Below are positions 44,322-56,640 of a stretch of DNA of 64,000 nucleotides, in pieces. This DNA is from Himantopus leucocephalus (taxonomy: Eukaryota > Chordata > Aves > Charadriiformes > Recurvirostridae). Location: the NCBI GenBank assembly GCA_003993805.1, contig RSEF01000004.1, positions 6,752,245-6,816,244 of the forward strand. Reading direction: 5' to 3'. The notes under the pieces were generated by a model. It saw only the letters and a program-made list of their open reading frames with translations. It was not told where the DNA came from and made no database searches. Both the position numbers and the translations under genes were made by a program. Positions within the stretch are counted from its first letter, which is position 1; each line of letters opens with the position of its first letter.

Positions 44322-46462
44322 ATGGGGGCTCTCCCGGCGCTGCTGGGGGCCGCTTTGCTGTGGGCCGGAGCCGGGGCCCTCGTCAACCTCAAGTACTCGG
44401 TGGAGGAGGAGCAGCGGGCCGGCACGGTGATCGCCAACGTCGCCAAGGACGCCCGGGACGCCGGTTTCGTGCTGGACCCCCGGCAGCCCACCGCCTTCCG
44501 AGTGGTCTCCAACTCGGCTCCCCACCTGGTGGACATCAGCCCCGGGTCCGGGCTGCTGGTGACCAAGCAGAAGATAGACCGGGACCTGCTGTGCCGGCAG
44601 AGCCCCAAGTGCGTCATCTCGCTGGAGGTGATGTCCAGTTCCATGGAGATCTGTGTGATCAAGCTGGAGATCAAGGACCTCAACGACAACGCGCCCAGCT
44701 TCCCCACTGACCAGATCGAGCTGGAAATCTCGGAGACGGCCAGCCCCGGCACCCGGGTGCCGCTGGAGAGTGCATACGACCCGGACTCGGGCAGCTTTGG
44801 TGTGCAGAGCTATGAGATCACCCCCAACGACCTCTTCGGGCTGGAGACCAAGACACGGGGTGATGGGTCCCGCTTCGCCGAGCTGGTGGTGGAGAAGAGC
44901 CTGGACCGCGAGACCCAGTCCCACTATAGCTACGTGATCACGGCACTGGACGGCGGTGACCCGCCCAACTTCGGCACGGTGGAGCTCAGCATCCGCGTCA
45001 TTGACTCCAATGACAACAACCCGCTCTTCGAGGAGCCGGCCTACACTGTCAGCGTGCCTGAAAACGCCCCGCTGGGTACGCCGGTCATCCGCCTCAACGC
45101 CTCCGACCCGGACGAGGGCACCAACGGCCAGGTCCTCTACTCCTTCCACAGCTATGTCTCCGAGCGGGCCCGGGAGCTTTTCCAGATCGACCCCCAGAGT
45201 GGCCTCATCACAGTGAATGGTGCCATCGACTACGAGGAGGGTCACGTCTATGAGCTGGACGTGCAGGCCAAGGACTTGGGGCCTAACTCCATCCCTGCCC
45301 ATTGCAAAGTGACCATCAGCGTCCAGGATGCCAACGACAACCCGCCCCTCATCAACCTGCTCTCTGTCAACAGTGAGCTGGTGGAGGTGAGCGAGAACGC
45401 CCCGCCGGGGTACGTCATCGCCCTGGTGCGGGTCTCGGACCGCGACTCCGGGGCCAACGGGCGGGTGCAGTGCAAGCTCCTGGGCAACGTGCCTTTCCGG
45501 CTCCAGGAGTACGAGAGCTTCTCCACCATCCTGGTGGATGGGAGGCTGGACCGGGAGCAGAGGGACCAGTACAACCTCACCATCCAGGCCAAGGACAATG
45601 GCGTCCCCTCCCTGCAGGCCACCAAGTCCTTTACCGTCAAGATCACCGATGAGAATGACAACCATCCTCACTTCTCCAAGCCTTATTACCAGGTCATCGT
45701 GCAGGAGAACAACACCCCGGGGGCCTATCTCCTCTCAGTCTCGGCCAGGGACCCTGACCTGGGCCTCAATGGCAGCGTCTCCTACCAGATCGTGCCCTCC
45801 CAAGTCCGGGACATGCCTGTCTTCACCTACGTCTCCATCAACCCTAACTCTGGAGATATCTATGCTTTGAGGTCTTTCAATCATGAACAGACGAAGGCCT
45901 TTGAGTTCAAGGTCTTGGCAAAAGACGGGGGTAATCCCTCTCTGCAGAGTAATGCCACCGTCAGGGTGATCGTCCTGGACGTCAATGACAACACCCCTGT
46001 GATCACGGCCCCGCCGCTGGTCAACGGGACCGCGGAGGTGTACATCCCCAGGAACGCAGGGGTCGGCTACTTGGTGACGGTGGTCAAGGCAGACGACTAT
46101 GACGAGGGTGAAAATGGCAGACTTTCCTATGAAATGGTGGAAGGAGACAGAGGATTTTTTGAGATAGACCAGGTCAATGGCGAGATAAGGACCACCAGAG
46201 CTTTTGGGGAGAACGCAAAGACAGCCTACGAGCTGATCGTGGTGGCTCACGACCATGGAAAAACATCTCTCTCGGCTTCTGCCTTGATTTTGATATACCT
46301 GTCTCCAGCCCTGGATGCGCAGGAGTCCATAGGATCTGTTAACCTCTCCCTGATTTTCATTATTGCCCTGGGGTCTATCGCAGCCATTCTTTTTGTCACC
46401 ATGATCTTCGTGGCAGTCAAGTGCAAAAGGGATAACAAGGAAATCAGGACCTACAACTGCAG
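44322..46462 (+). CDS. PCDH19: PCDH19 exon 1 (ectodomain and transmembrane helix)
   Basis: 713 codons plus two bases. Signal peptide at residues 1-19 ([19 protein letters not shown]), about two residues shorter than the human one. Six cadherin repeats follow, with calcium-binding linker motifs DLNDN (119-123), DSNDN (228-232), DANDN (336-340), DENDN (443-447) and DVNDN (553-557), then a membrane-proximal EC6 and a transmembrane helix at about 675-700. EC4 is nearly identical to human. Donor AG|GTAAAG at 46463. One large exon for the whole ectodomain is characteristic of non-clustered protocadherins. Confidence 0.97.
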
Positions 46463-48536
46463 GTAAAGACATCTTTGTTTCTGTGCACCTGACGGGTCCG
46501 CTTTGATTTTTGCCATCGCAGTTACTTTTCCATTTGCTGCTGTATACTTGGGGGGATGGGGGGGGTTAGATTTGCTTTGGGAACAAAAGTGAGGTTCCCA
46601 TCCCTCTAAGGATATTTCCTGCAAAGACTTAAAAAAAAAATTGTTCCCCGGGAGGAGGACAGAAATCCGTGCCGAGTAACGGATGGACTTAATTGTGCGG
46701 CTTGACAATCTGTTGCAGCACCCTTGATTTCACGCGCTCCGTCGCAGGAAGCGGGGAGGGTGGGGGGAGAGCAGTTTTCTAGCGGCGCGGCTGGTTCCCG
46801 TGGGGAGCCCCCCATCCCCAGCGCGGCTCCCCAGGCTCGCCATGACGGGGGGGGAAAGCACCCCCCCCCCCAACCCACCGCAGCATCCCCGCAGCAGACG
46901 GGGCGAGCGGCCGCCCCGGCATCCCTAAGCCCTCGCTCGCCGTTCAAAAGAGCTATTGTGCGCCCGATGGCGGCTCCTCGCCACGGCTGGCGATGGGGCC
47001 AACTGGGTAAAATAGTGGCAAAAATCACCCGGTTCCCCCCCCGATTCGCCGCTCCGGCAGCCGGCGCGGCCGCTTGGACCGGGAGCGATGGGGTGAGGGA
47101 GGATTTTTTTGCAGCGCTGCGCGTTATTTTGCCCTGGCTGAATGGGTGCTCCCGGGTCCGAAATGCCGGAGGGGAGGTCAGCCCCGCGCCCGGAGCCGCT
47201 GAAAGGCTGATAGGGGAAATCCAGTCCCCTGAATATGTAACAGCCCGGCGATTATTGTCTCTCTTTTACTATTCTCTGTGTTACACAAGTTAGGAGACAA
47301 ATGCTAACCACACATGAATATCAATCAGATGCCATAAAAGAGCAGCTGCAATGCCTCATAAATGGTTTAATCCTGTTACTGGTGAAATAGCCATGACTTC
47401 TCCATTCCTTCGGCACCGAGTCGTTTCGGAGGGGAGGGATGGAAATTAATTTTGCTCTACCTTGGAAACGCGCGCCGGCCCCCGGCAATTCTGCGGCGCG
47501 GGGGGATGTGCAGTCTTTAAAGTTTTATTTACGCAGAAATAATGCCGGGAGAGTTCGGGTTTTATACCCCGTTTTCACAGCGTAAAGCGCGTTTATAAGC
47601 CGCCTTGCTCGACGGAGGAAAAATCGTCTGCAAATAAAGGTCGGTCTGTGCTGTATTATGGGATGTCGAGCTTCAAGTGAAAGCTCATACACCAGATTTC
47701 TTGCCAGCTCGGCCCATTAAATGAGAATAGGACCTGAATGGATAAAACCCACGTCGTGGTGGTGCCCCTAACAGCTTCACACATATGTATAAGCCCTGGG
47801 TTTACTGTGACGGCTTAGGGATTAATGAAGTGCAGTTTAATTAAATAATTGGTCAATAGAGAAAGGACAGCAAAATGAATGCCTGCGGGAAATAATTGGG
47901 CTCTCGCATTGCCAAACTTAAACATTTAGGTAAACAAAACAATTAAAGCTTCATCAAGCGTTGTTTAGACGAGTCAGCAGCATATAGGTTGTTGGCACAA
48001 CAGAAATCCCTGCCTTCCCCTGATTTATTTGCGTGCTCAGGGGGGGATGCTCGGGCTGTTATCAGCGTGCATCTGAGCAGGAGAAGTCAGCTGCAGAGGC
48101 AGAGAAGCACCAGGTCGGCTCAGCAGCGGCTGCGACCGCGGGGCACCCTCTCCCTGCGCTGGGTGCCTGCCTCTGGGCTTTGCCAGTGCCTTATTTCAGA
48201 GGTTCTTCACAACAGCTGCTGGAGAGGCTTCGTAAAATGTGGTAATTTATGAGGCCCGTAAGGTTATACGAGAGCTGTTCGACTTGGTGGCATTTTCATG
48301 CTCAGGCAATTAGCTTTCTGGAACAAGAATATTTGTCCAATATTTGCCTCTCTAGATAAACTGTATTATTTATTCATCCCATTATTTCTGTTGCAGCTAT
48401 TGGATTTTTTTTTCTTTTTTTCTTTTTTTTTTTNNNNNNNNNNNNNNNNNNNNNNNNNNNNNNNNNNNNNNNNNNNNNNNNNNNNNNNNNNNNNNNNNNN
48501 NNNNNNNNNNNNNNNNNNNNNNNNNNNNNNNNNTTG

Positions 48537-48580
<44 letters not shown>

Positions 48581-50019
48581 GCTGTTATCATAACAAGAAG
48601 AGGAGCAAAGTCCCGACTTTCAAATGTGTATTTCTGACTGTGGGTAGCATCTGATGTGCTTCCCTGGGAAATACCGAGCTGCCCCGATGCTGTGCGTGCA
48701 CAGATTCATCTGTGGGGCATCGGCTGGGGCTGTGTTGCTCCCTGTGGAAAGAGGAGCCACCGTCACTCTGAGCCGAGCATCCCCAGTTAATGCGAGGTGC
48801 CGTCATGTTCGTCATTATTTGCTCGGGTGCTGTTTTACGATAACTTTTTTCCTGCAGTGTTTTGCAGAAGGCATTCAAGGCACTTCGTCAGTTGATCCTT
48901 TTGGCAGGTGGGAAGCAAAGAGGGAGAGGAAGGCAGAGAAAAACAAGCTTGCAGTTAAAAAAAAAAAAAAAAAAGTCAAAAAGGATCATTTCTCTTTGCA
49001 AAACACAGTTGTTGTTCTCCGATTTCTAGAAGGCGAAAGCATTTCCCAGCAGAAGGGGGTGTGCGTGTCGGGGGGCGAGGGAGGGATAGGATGCGGTTGG
49101 AGAAAAGATTTGGAGTTATCAGGTATTATCAGGAGATAGTCAAAACACCAGCAATTTGGATAAAGCATTAATAAACGAACAGCCTTTGGAGTGTGAGAGA
49201 GCAGAGCGTGCCAGCTAGGACCGCTTCTGGGTCTGCTTTATTTACTGCTATGGAAAATGATCTGGGAAAGAAATCCACTATTCATTTTGAATTCTCATTA
49301 CGGGGACCAAATTAAATCACTTTTAAAATCCTTATTATGCATGGAAATGAATGCAGGTACCCTTTTCAGTTCATGGATTTTAACATCTCCATTTTTCTCT
49401 TCTGCAGGCTGGACTTTACTCCTAGTAACTAAATATCAGCAATTATAAACACTAGAGAAAAACAGAGGCATTCTCCCTTCCCGTTATTTTTCATATTTGA
49501 CCTGAAAGCATTATACATGTGAAAATAAGCTAAAGACCGTGTCGTGCCACCAGACCCAAAACATGACGTAATGTGCATGACTAAGAAGCCTACATGGAGA
49601 CGGGGGCCAAGCCCTCCGGGTTTCCGCATGTGTATTTAGCGGGGCAGGGTTCGGGATGCTCTCAGCTATTCATTTTCCTTCTGTCCCCCAGAATCGCAGA
49701 ATACTCCTACGGGCATCAAAAGAAATCAAGCAAGAAAAAGAAAATCAGCAAGAATGATATCCGCCTGGTACCGCGGGACGTGGAAGAGACGGATAAAATG
49801 AACGTTGTGAGCTGCTCCTCTCTCACTTCATCCCTCAACTACTTCGACTACCACCAGCAGACCCTGCCGCTGGGCTGCCGCCGCTCCGAAAGCACCTTCC
49901 TCAACGTGGAGAGCCAGAACAACAGGAACGCCGGCTCCAACCACATCTACCATCACACCTTCACGGGGCAGAGCCCCCAGCAGCCCGACCTCATCATCAA
50001 CGGGATGCCGCTGCCGGAG
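44322..50019 (+). CDS. PCDH19: Protocadherin-19, 5' part of gene (exons incomplete at 3' end)
   Basis: Two exons recognised: 44322-46462 and 49692-50019, together covering the signal peptide, six cadherin repeats, transmembrane helix and the first part of the cytoplasmic tail. Joined directly they keep frame (AG|A = Arg), giving ...[16 protein letters not shown]. The human gene has an alternative small exon between these two, which I do not find here. The exons after PLPE (human TENYSFDSNYV onward) are not in the window. Known role: calcium-dependent homophilic adhesion in developing brain, acting with N-cadherin; human loss causes X-linked clustering epilepsy in heterozygous females. ATG 44322 is the first in-frame ATG, although the frame stays open upstream because of GC content. 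Confidence 0.95.
47200..47980. other. AT-rich block in PCDH19 intron 1, candidate conserved non-coding element
   Basis: Nearly 800 bp of low-GC sequence with GATTAATGAAG, TTTAATTAAATAATTGG, AACAATTAAAGC and TGAATATGTAAC words, between GC-rich flanks and without a coding signal. It looks like developmental enhancer DNA, but this is inference from composition. Confidence 0.35.
48434..48533. other. 100-N assembly gap in a poly-T tract
   Basis: One hundred Ns, flanked on the left by a T-rich run with single C interruptions and on the right by TTGGG and more than 35 T. The true length is unknown. Confidence 0.95.
49692..50019 (+). CDS. PCDH19: PCDH19 cytoplasmic exon (human exon 3)
   Basis: Acceptor TCCCCCAG ending at 49691, donor GTGAGC at 50020. 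One base completing an Arg codon plus 109 codons. Encodes [20 protein letters not shown], the segment [20 protein letters not shown], and the conserved delta-2 protocadherin motif around [20 protein letters not shown], ending INGMPLPE. Almost identical to human. This is the membrane-proximal cytoplasmic region with the CM1-type motif. Confidence 0.96.
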
Positions 50020-53000
50020 GTGAGCGTGGGCGGGCAGCCTCCGTTCCCCGGGCATCGCTAACGGCTTTGCACGTGGACGGCGTGTGCGTGGCGTGCGGGT
50101 CTGGTGGTGGAAGTGCTGCCGAAAACGACGCGTCGAGCGAATGGGTTTTCAGTGGTGGTTTCTGCGCGTCGGACGCCCCAGGGCAGGGGGGAGTGGCGGG
50201 CACCCAGCTTTTGGGTTCTGGACCTCTCGTGGTGGTGGGTGGTTGTTTCGCCCCCAGGCGCTGCTGAGCCCCCCCAGAAGTGCCCAGGCGGGGATGCCGG
50301 CGCTGCCGGGCCGGGTCTCCGTGGTGCCGGGAGGCTGGAGGTGGCTTTTTTGCAAGTGGATTTGGAGTGTGGTGATGCTCGAGGGAAGAGAGACACTCTT
50401 TGCCTTCACAGGAGGTTTTTTTTAAAAGGTTGGCGAAAGCGGTGTTGGTGGCTGTGGCCCTGGAGGCAGCGGGTTGTGCTGGGGATGCAGGCAGCTCAGG
50501 ATGCCCCGGTGTGACNCACCCTGGTGTGACCACCCGGCCCGGTGCTGTCCCCTTGCCGCGCAGGACGGGCGCGCGCTGGCCAGCGTGGGAGGGATGCGCG
50601 GGACCTGCCAAAGGCAGGGAAAGGGGCTGCTCCGATCCACTCCATCCTCATCAGGTTCTTCTAATTCATCGGCTTTCCTGTACATCACAGACATCATTTA
50701 ATGTTGCTTGTTTGTCTCTCTTTGAATTATTGTTTGGTCTTAAGCAAAACAATCAAAGGTTTGTCATGTTTCCTGCTTTGAACAGAATAACAAAGCTGAA
50801 AAAGCAGCTGAAATATTTATGGCTTGCTCAGTTTTGCGTTCAGTGTGCTGGTGTAAATGCAAAATGATGCTGCGGAAAACGGTGGAGCTGCTTCAGATTT
50901 ATACTTGCTCTATGGAGAGCGGATCCTGGCCCTCCGCGAGCACCTGCAGGGCCGCCGGAGAGGGCTGGTGCCGGCGGGCCTGATCCTGCGGCCTTTGTGT
51001 TAGCAAAACACTCGTTGAACTCTGGTGTTTGACCTCGGCTAAGGCTACGGCACCAGCTCCCGAGAGGTCACGTCCCAGTGTCGGCCCAGTTTTGGGGTGC
51101 TCCCAGCCCACGTGCCAGTCACCCAAAGCAGAGGCACAGGCTTTAACGACCAGGCGGTCGTGAGGGGGTTGTCGGGATCTCTGTGGCAGCTCGTGGGCGG
51201 CCCTCTGCCCAGCCTGCCTTTCCAGCATCCCCTGCCCTGGCGGGTGCAGGCTCCGCGCCGTACGGCATTGCCTTTCCGAGGTCACCCATGGGGATGCTGC
51301 AAGGAGGCAACTTCTGCCCCGGCACAGCCGCCCGCGTGCGTTTGGGAGGGTATGGCGGGGGCAACTGAGCACCGGTCCCGAGAATTAAAGCTTGATTTAA
51401 CTTCTGGTGTCGGTATAAAAGCTGTAATAGAGTTTGTTAGCAATAACTGAATGGGAATGACCTGGATATAAGCCCTCATATATTCTGCTTGTATGCATCC
51501 AGCCGTAGAGCTGAACGGGCTCTGCTGCTCCCAGGTACCCCGANCAGGGACTTTGCATCCGAGTCTGGATGGGAGCAGTTTGGGATAAGCCTGTCTCTGC
51601 TCAAATAAGGCAGAAGAGCTGCTACCAAAGCCGCCCGTTCCTTGCGCTGTGCCGGGCAGGCCGGGGGTGGGAAACACCACCCATCACGTACTGGGGGATC
51701 CCCATGGATGCTCAGATTTGCCTGTGCTCTTCGCCGAGTACCAGCAGGGGCTCAGGGCACCCGTCTGCCTGGGGAGCCCATCCCAAGGTTGTGGGTGACC
51801 AAAGCTGTTGGGATGCTGGGGACAACGGTTCCTGAGGAATTCCAGCCTTCCTGGAGCAGTGTCCTTTGGAGAGGGGTCTCGAGCGCATCTCTAGGTGGTG
51901 CCTTGCTAAGGGCACAGAGCAGTGGAGCACCCTGTCAGCCTGTGATTCACTGCCACAGACAAAATTCAGTCGTAAAATCCATCACACGTCAGCATTAGCC
52001 AGAAGCGCGCACCGGCAGCGGGAGGTCTGCAGTGCCAGAGGGGAAAGAAGGACCATTGGGAACATCGTAGCTCAGCTGATAAAGTTAACAGGCAGCTGCA
52101 GGCAGAAAGCCATGCTGCCCACGTTCCNGTGCTGCCCATGTTCCTCCCCAACACAGCAGTCAGCCCAGCGTCCGGCAGGATGGGCTCTCCAAAGACCCCC
52201 ACCGCCTTGGGCGCTCTCGTGTGGGGGAGCCAGGATGCTTGTTGTATCTCCCAGTGCCTCCAGCTCGCCCCATTTCCCCATCACTCGTGTAGGGGGGATG
52301 CGCCACGAAGAGCTGGTACCTCGCCTGGAGAAATAACTTCGGCTCCTGTAATGAGTGCCACGGGGTGTCAGCTCACACCGTGCCCTCCCGCAGCCCCACG
52401 AGCATGCAGGAGAGCAGCTGGTGGCTCCCCAGTCCTGCTCAGGCACCAGCAGCTCTCGGGTGGGTGCTCTCAGGGAGAGCAGAATGTCCTGGCAAGGGTC
52501 TGCTCGCTCTCCGGGGATGCTTTTGGACAAAAGGGCAGGGCCAGGGCACGGGGAGGAGAAATCCCAACTGGAAGTTGCTTGGAAGTTTGGTTTAGGGTGG
52601 GAACTCTTCTGTTTTTTGGCAGAGAGCCCCTGTGTTACGCTTCCAGCTGTTGCAAGGGAAGTTATCCCACTGGTGATGTGGGTTCTGTGGGCTCCTAAAG
52701 ATCCACATGACCCCTGAGGGTGAGGAGGCTCAGCGGTACCAGAGTGACAGCCCTGTCCTGGCATGCAGGGCGACATGGGAACTCCATAAAAGATGCTTCC
52801 ACGGAGGAGCATCACAGCCTGGTACCCACCGTAGCTCATCTCTGCCGTAGCAGATGTTATGGTGTGATGATATCCATATGATGTGTGCTATTGGTACATC
52901 TCCAGGTGATGATCATTTAATAAATTAAATTCCTGCCCAAGTCTGGAGTTTCCAGAGCCAAACCATTCCCTGCAGTGCATCCAGCGGGACTTTGTCTGGG

Positions 53001-54899
53001 CTGGTTTGAATCGCCTCCAGTGATGAGGCCGCCGGCGTTTCCCCCCCGGGAGCCTTTACGAGGTGTCAGCATCGGGGAGATATCGCTGCTGCTCCACCTG
53101 GGAGTGACTTTTCCTGATGGGAAGGCAAAGCATCCGTTGATAAAAGATAAAATACGGAGGTAAACGTGTCGCTGGCGGTGTCGTTTAGCATATGATGGTT
53201 GTGGTTGGGAGTAAGCGATTGCCTCTGCAGACGCGCGCTGTCCTAGCAGCGGTGGGTTTGCAATGTAGCTGGTCTTTAACGTGAGGCTTATTTACTTTAA
53301 CAGTCAGGAACCTTGAAATAAAAGTCCCCAAGGATGGGTTGTTTGTTTGTGGAGCTTCAGGAGCCGTTTTCCCCCGTGCCGCGGCGGCGGTACAAGCGGT
53401 GGCAAGTCTCGGGGCTGGCGATGCCACGCGGTGCCGGCGGTAATTGGGTTGGTCAGTGTTCCCCACCTCTCCCCGCTGATCCAGAAAGGATTAAAAGGCA
53501 GTGCCCGCGGGGACGGCAGCCCCGCTCTGAGGATGCAAAAAAAGTTCGAGATGCCCCTTGAAAAGCTTTTCCCTTCGGGTGGCTCGGCTGCCGGCTCCGC
53601 TTGTGCCAGGGCACGGCTGCCAAGAGAGCGTCGGGGGGGGCTCTGGCCCCGCTGGAGTTCGGTGGTCCCTTGGGTGCCGGGGTACCGCTCGGGGGCCCCC
53701 TGCCTGTGGCCTTTTAGCATCCTTGTGGCTGCAGGCAGCGATGGCAAAAAGCGTTTGCGAGCGGCTCTGGTGAGCGTGGCTGACAGCGGGCGGCTTGGCC
53801 CCCGTTAGTATTTCGGCGTGTTTTGCAGGAGGGAGAGCGGGACATGTCGGAGCTGCAAGGGCATTGCCGGTCAGAGGCTTTGCTGCTGCCGAGGGCTTTT
53901 CTTTTTCTTCCCGCTGAGCCGGAGGAGAAGTCAGCTTTGAAACCAAAAGGGCTTGTTGTCAGGTTTTGCCATGTATATTGCTGGAAGTTGTAGCAGGAGA
54001 TTAAAAATCAAAATTAATAGGAGCCATTAGGCAGTTTCCTTGATAAAAATGCACGTTGCATTGGGGTGGTGTGGAAACCGGTCTGAATGCCGAGCCTTTT
54101 AGGATCCCCGGGACACGACTTGCATGCAGAGCAGCCACCCTTGGGTAACACTTACATGCCTGGATTTTGACTTCATGCTTTTAACGGAAAACGACATGTA
54201 CGTAATGGCTGCGTCTGTGTTTCAGAGGCGGTTTTACAGCCCAAATCTGTGCCACTTTGGGAAGTGGTGCCGTGGCATGGTGTGCTGCCCCGGGACGGGG
54301 AGCATCCCCTGGGATGCAGCATCTTGCTCTGCCCCTCCGTCTCAGCCGCGGCCACAGCGGTGGCCGGTCCCCAGCAGGACCGAGGTGTGAAATGGGAGCG
54401 GACGAGCCTTATTTGAGAGGCTGGATGTCCAAAGGTGGAATTAGCCTGGAGGTTCAGGACTGACTGTCTCTGGGGGTCCGGGATGGCCCCGTCGCGGCAG
54501 CGGCAGGGGTGGGAAGCAGCAGCGCTGCTGTTACGCCGTAAGCAGGGTGAGGATCAGGCATGGCCGTGCTCTGCTGCCGCTTTGGTAGGTCCCGATGGAG
54601 AAGGTCAAGGTGGAGCAGCCAGTGATCCACCAGGAGTCGGGTCCTCCGGGGACCTCCCAGACCCGGCCCCGGTGCTGGGGGGGAAGTCGTGGTCACCCGC
54701 CGCCTCCTGAGCTGGTGGCCACCATCAGTAAGATGGGGAATTACTGGTTTTAGTGATAATCCTGGTCTAATCCCCCAACCTTGATACACTCCGGCGTAAT
54801 CCTCACTCACACTGATTTCGTTTGGGCTCCTCGTGGCAGCGGGGATTATTTGAGCGAGCAACAGTTGCAGGATAAGGCCCTGGTGGTTTCAGATATGCT

Positions 54900-55530
54900 T
54901 TTTACTACCTGGAAAGCGTTCTCCTCGCTGTAGGAAATGGTTTTCTAAGCACAATAGAGCAATTTTCGTTTCAGGCGGCACCGGCAGTTTTTGCTCTGGC
55001 TATCTGGTGGTGTTAACTAAAGCACATTTCTACAACACACAAAGATTTTTGTTTTGTAAGAAATGAAATCAGCGTGGCTGTTCCTCTTTCTCTGTCATTT
55101 CTCTACTTGTCAATTCTTTCTTCCCCTCCAGCTTATCCTCCTCTTCTCCGCTAGCCTTAAAAAGCCCCCAAAGTGTCTGTTATAATCACATTTTGTGTGT
55201 TACAACCAGAATGAATGTACTCACTTTAATATGCTGGGTTTGAGGAAATCAGTTTCTGTCTGGTATAACAGACAATTTGTTATAAACCGTGCCATTTAGA
55301 AGTGAAGGGCCTTGCTTTAGTGTAACGCTGGGGAAACGTCATGATCCATAATTGGAAGGGATTTGGCTTGCTTCTGAGTAATACTGTGTATAAAGCAGGG
55401 GGAAGGAGGAGAAAAAAAAAAAAAAAAAAANTCCAACCCGGAGAAAGTTTGCGGCGCTGAGATGTGCCAGGCTGTTGAAATAAGGCTTATTTTCGGGAGA
55501 GATAATAATTAGAGCGTTATCAGCGATGAT
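54900..55530. other. AT-rich block in PCDH19 intron, candidate conserved non-coding element
   Basis: Low-GC sequence with TTATAATCACATTTTG, GTATAACAGACAATTTG and GATAATAATTAGAGC words, ending near a poly-A run and single N (55431). No coding or transposon signature. Confidence 0.25.
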
Positions 55531-56399
55531 GTTCGACTAGTCGGAAGGCTGACTGCAGCGAGCGTGCGTTGCCAGTCTTGTTTTCTCCTTGGGAGGTCAC
55601 TGTAACTCAGCACTTTTTCGTGCCTGCGATGCGCACCGCGCTGGGTAAGCGCAGGTCAGGGCTCTCCTTGGTGCCCCCGCATCCCCGTGCCGGGGCTGGC
55701 GGTGGTCTTTCCTCTCCCAGAGCCCGCCGGAGAGGAGGGATGCTTTCGGCTGTCGGTTATCCCCTCCCTGGGGAAAGCTCGGCAGTCCCTGCCGGGGCGC
55801 GCTGGACCAGCGCCTGTGGGGTGGGAACCCCAAACCTCCCCGGCTGCTCTCCCTGCTTGCTCCAAATCCGCCCCGAAATCGCGATTCCCAGCAAATCCCT
55901 CGGCTTAACCACTCCCGAAGGGTTTTGTGTATCGCTGCACGTTCCCTGACCTCTCCGAGCATCCGAGGCCGACGTTATGGAAATCAGCAGCTTTTTATTC
56001 CATTCCGAGGTCAGCCTAACCAAACTGTACATCTCCTAACGTAATCGCTCCAAGCTCTCCACTTGGAAAAATTCATGTGAATACCTTGCGACGGAGATGA
56101 ATACGCCAAGTCCCGTTCACGTTTAGCCACGTCTCTCCCCGATGGCCACGCTCGCTGCGCCGCGTCCTGGGCCAGCCTGGAGTTCATTCGGCACGCTTTG
56201 GCTTTTGGATGGGTGATACAGGGCTGCGACCCCGTCCCGGCACCTCTTTGAGTTTTCCAAGGGTTTTCCAGCCCGCGGTGGGGTCCCGGCTGGGTGGGAC
56301 CAAAGGGGTTTGCCGTGAGGGTCCATGGAGGAATTAGGGCCAGTTTGTGGTGTGTGGTGGCAGTAGCCAAGCTGTATTTACACTAAAAACCCTCTCCTT

Positions 56400-56640
56400 T
56401 GATGGCAAGACCTATATATAAAGCTATAATGATTATATCATCATGTATTACATACTGTATATTATATACCATATATTATCTGTTATATACTATACGCTAT
56501 GTAATATACATGATGTATTTGTAAGCATTTAAGAGTGTGTATAGAATTATTATATATTGTACCTAATTACGTAAATAAGTATATAATATGTCATATAACT
56601 ATATAACTATAATTTGTTTTTATGCGATTGGTTTGGGTTT
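56400..56640. repeat. AT-rich low-complexity tract
   Basis: Over 200 bp of TATA, ATTATATA, TATATACTATA and related words with many short inverted repeats. AT-rich tracts like this can extrude hairpins. No gene signal. Confidence 0.75.

Larger units (their letters stand above)
42691..44800 (+). promoter_or_regulatory. PCDH19: PCDH19 CpG island and promoter
   Basis: A very CpG-dense stretch reaching into PCDH19 exon 1. The likely core promoter is near 43800-44000: multiple CCCCGCCCC GC boxes at about 43811-43850, then two inverted CCAAT boxes (ATTGG) at 43870-43874 and 43912-43916. No TATA box. Transcription would then start near 43950-44000, giving a 5'UTR of about 330-370 bp; this start site is inferred. 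Confidence 0.6.
46463..49691 (+). other. PCDH19: PCDH19 intron after exon 1, with an assembly gap
   Basis: A 3.2-kb intron. The first part is GC-rich. About 47200-47980 is AT-rich with many ATTAAT/TAATTA words (candidate enhancer). A 100-N gap lies at 48434-48533 inside a long poly-T run. The human alternative exon 2 (47 codons, starting NCLTITC) was searched for by eye and not found; it may be absent or lost in the gap. Confidence 0.6.

Noticed and set aside
43392..45671. 759-codon open frame antisense to PCDH19 exon 1
   Set aside because: It mirrors the PCDH19 coding exon and CpG island, has no family resemblance, and is explained by high GC and codon bias of the sense strand.
48842..48906. 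Possible PCDH19 exon between acceptor CCTGCAG and donor GCAG|GTGGGA
   Set aside because: The frame happens to stay open, but the peptide ([15 protein letters not shown]) does not resemble the known alternative exon, and it lies next to the gap; chance splice-like signals are common.
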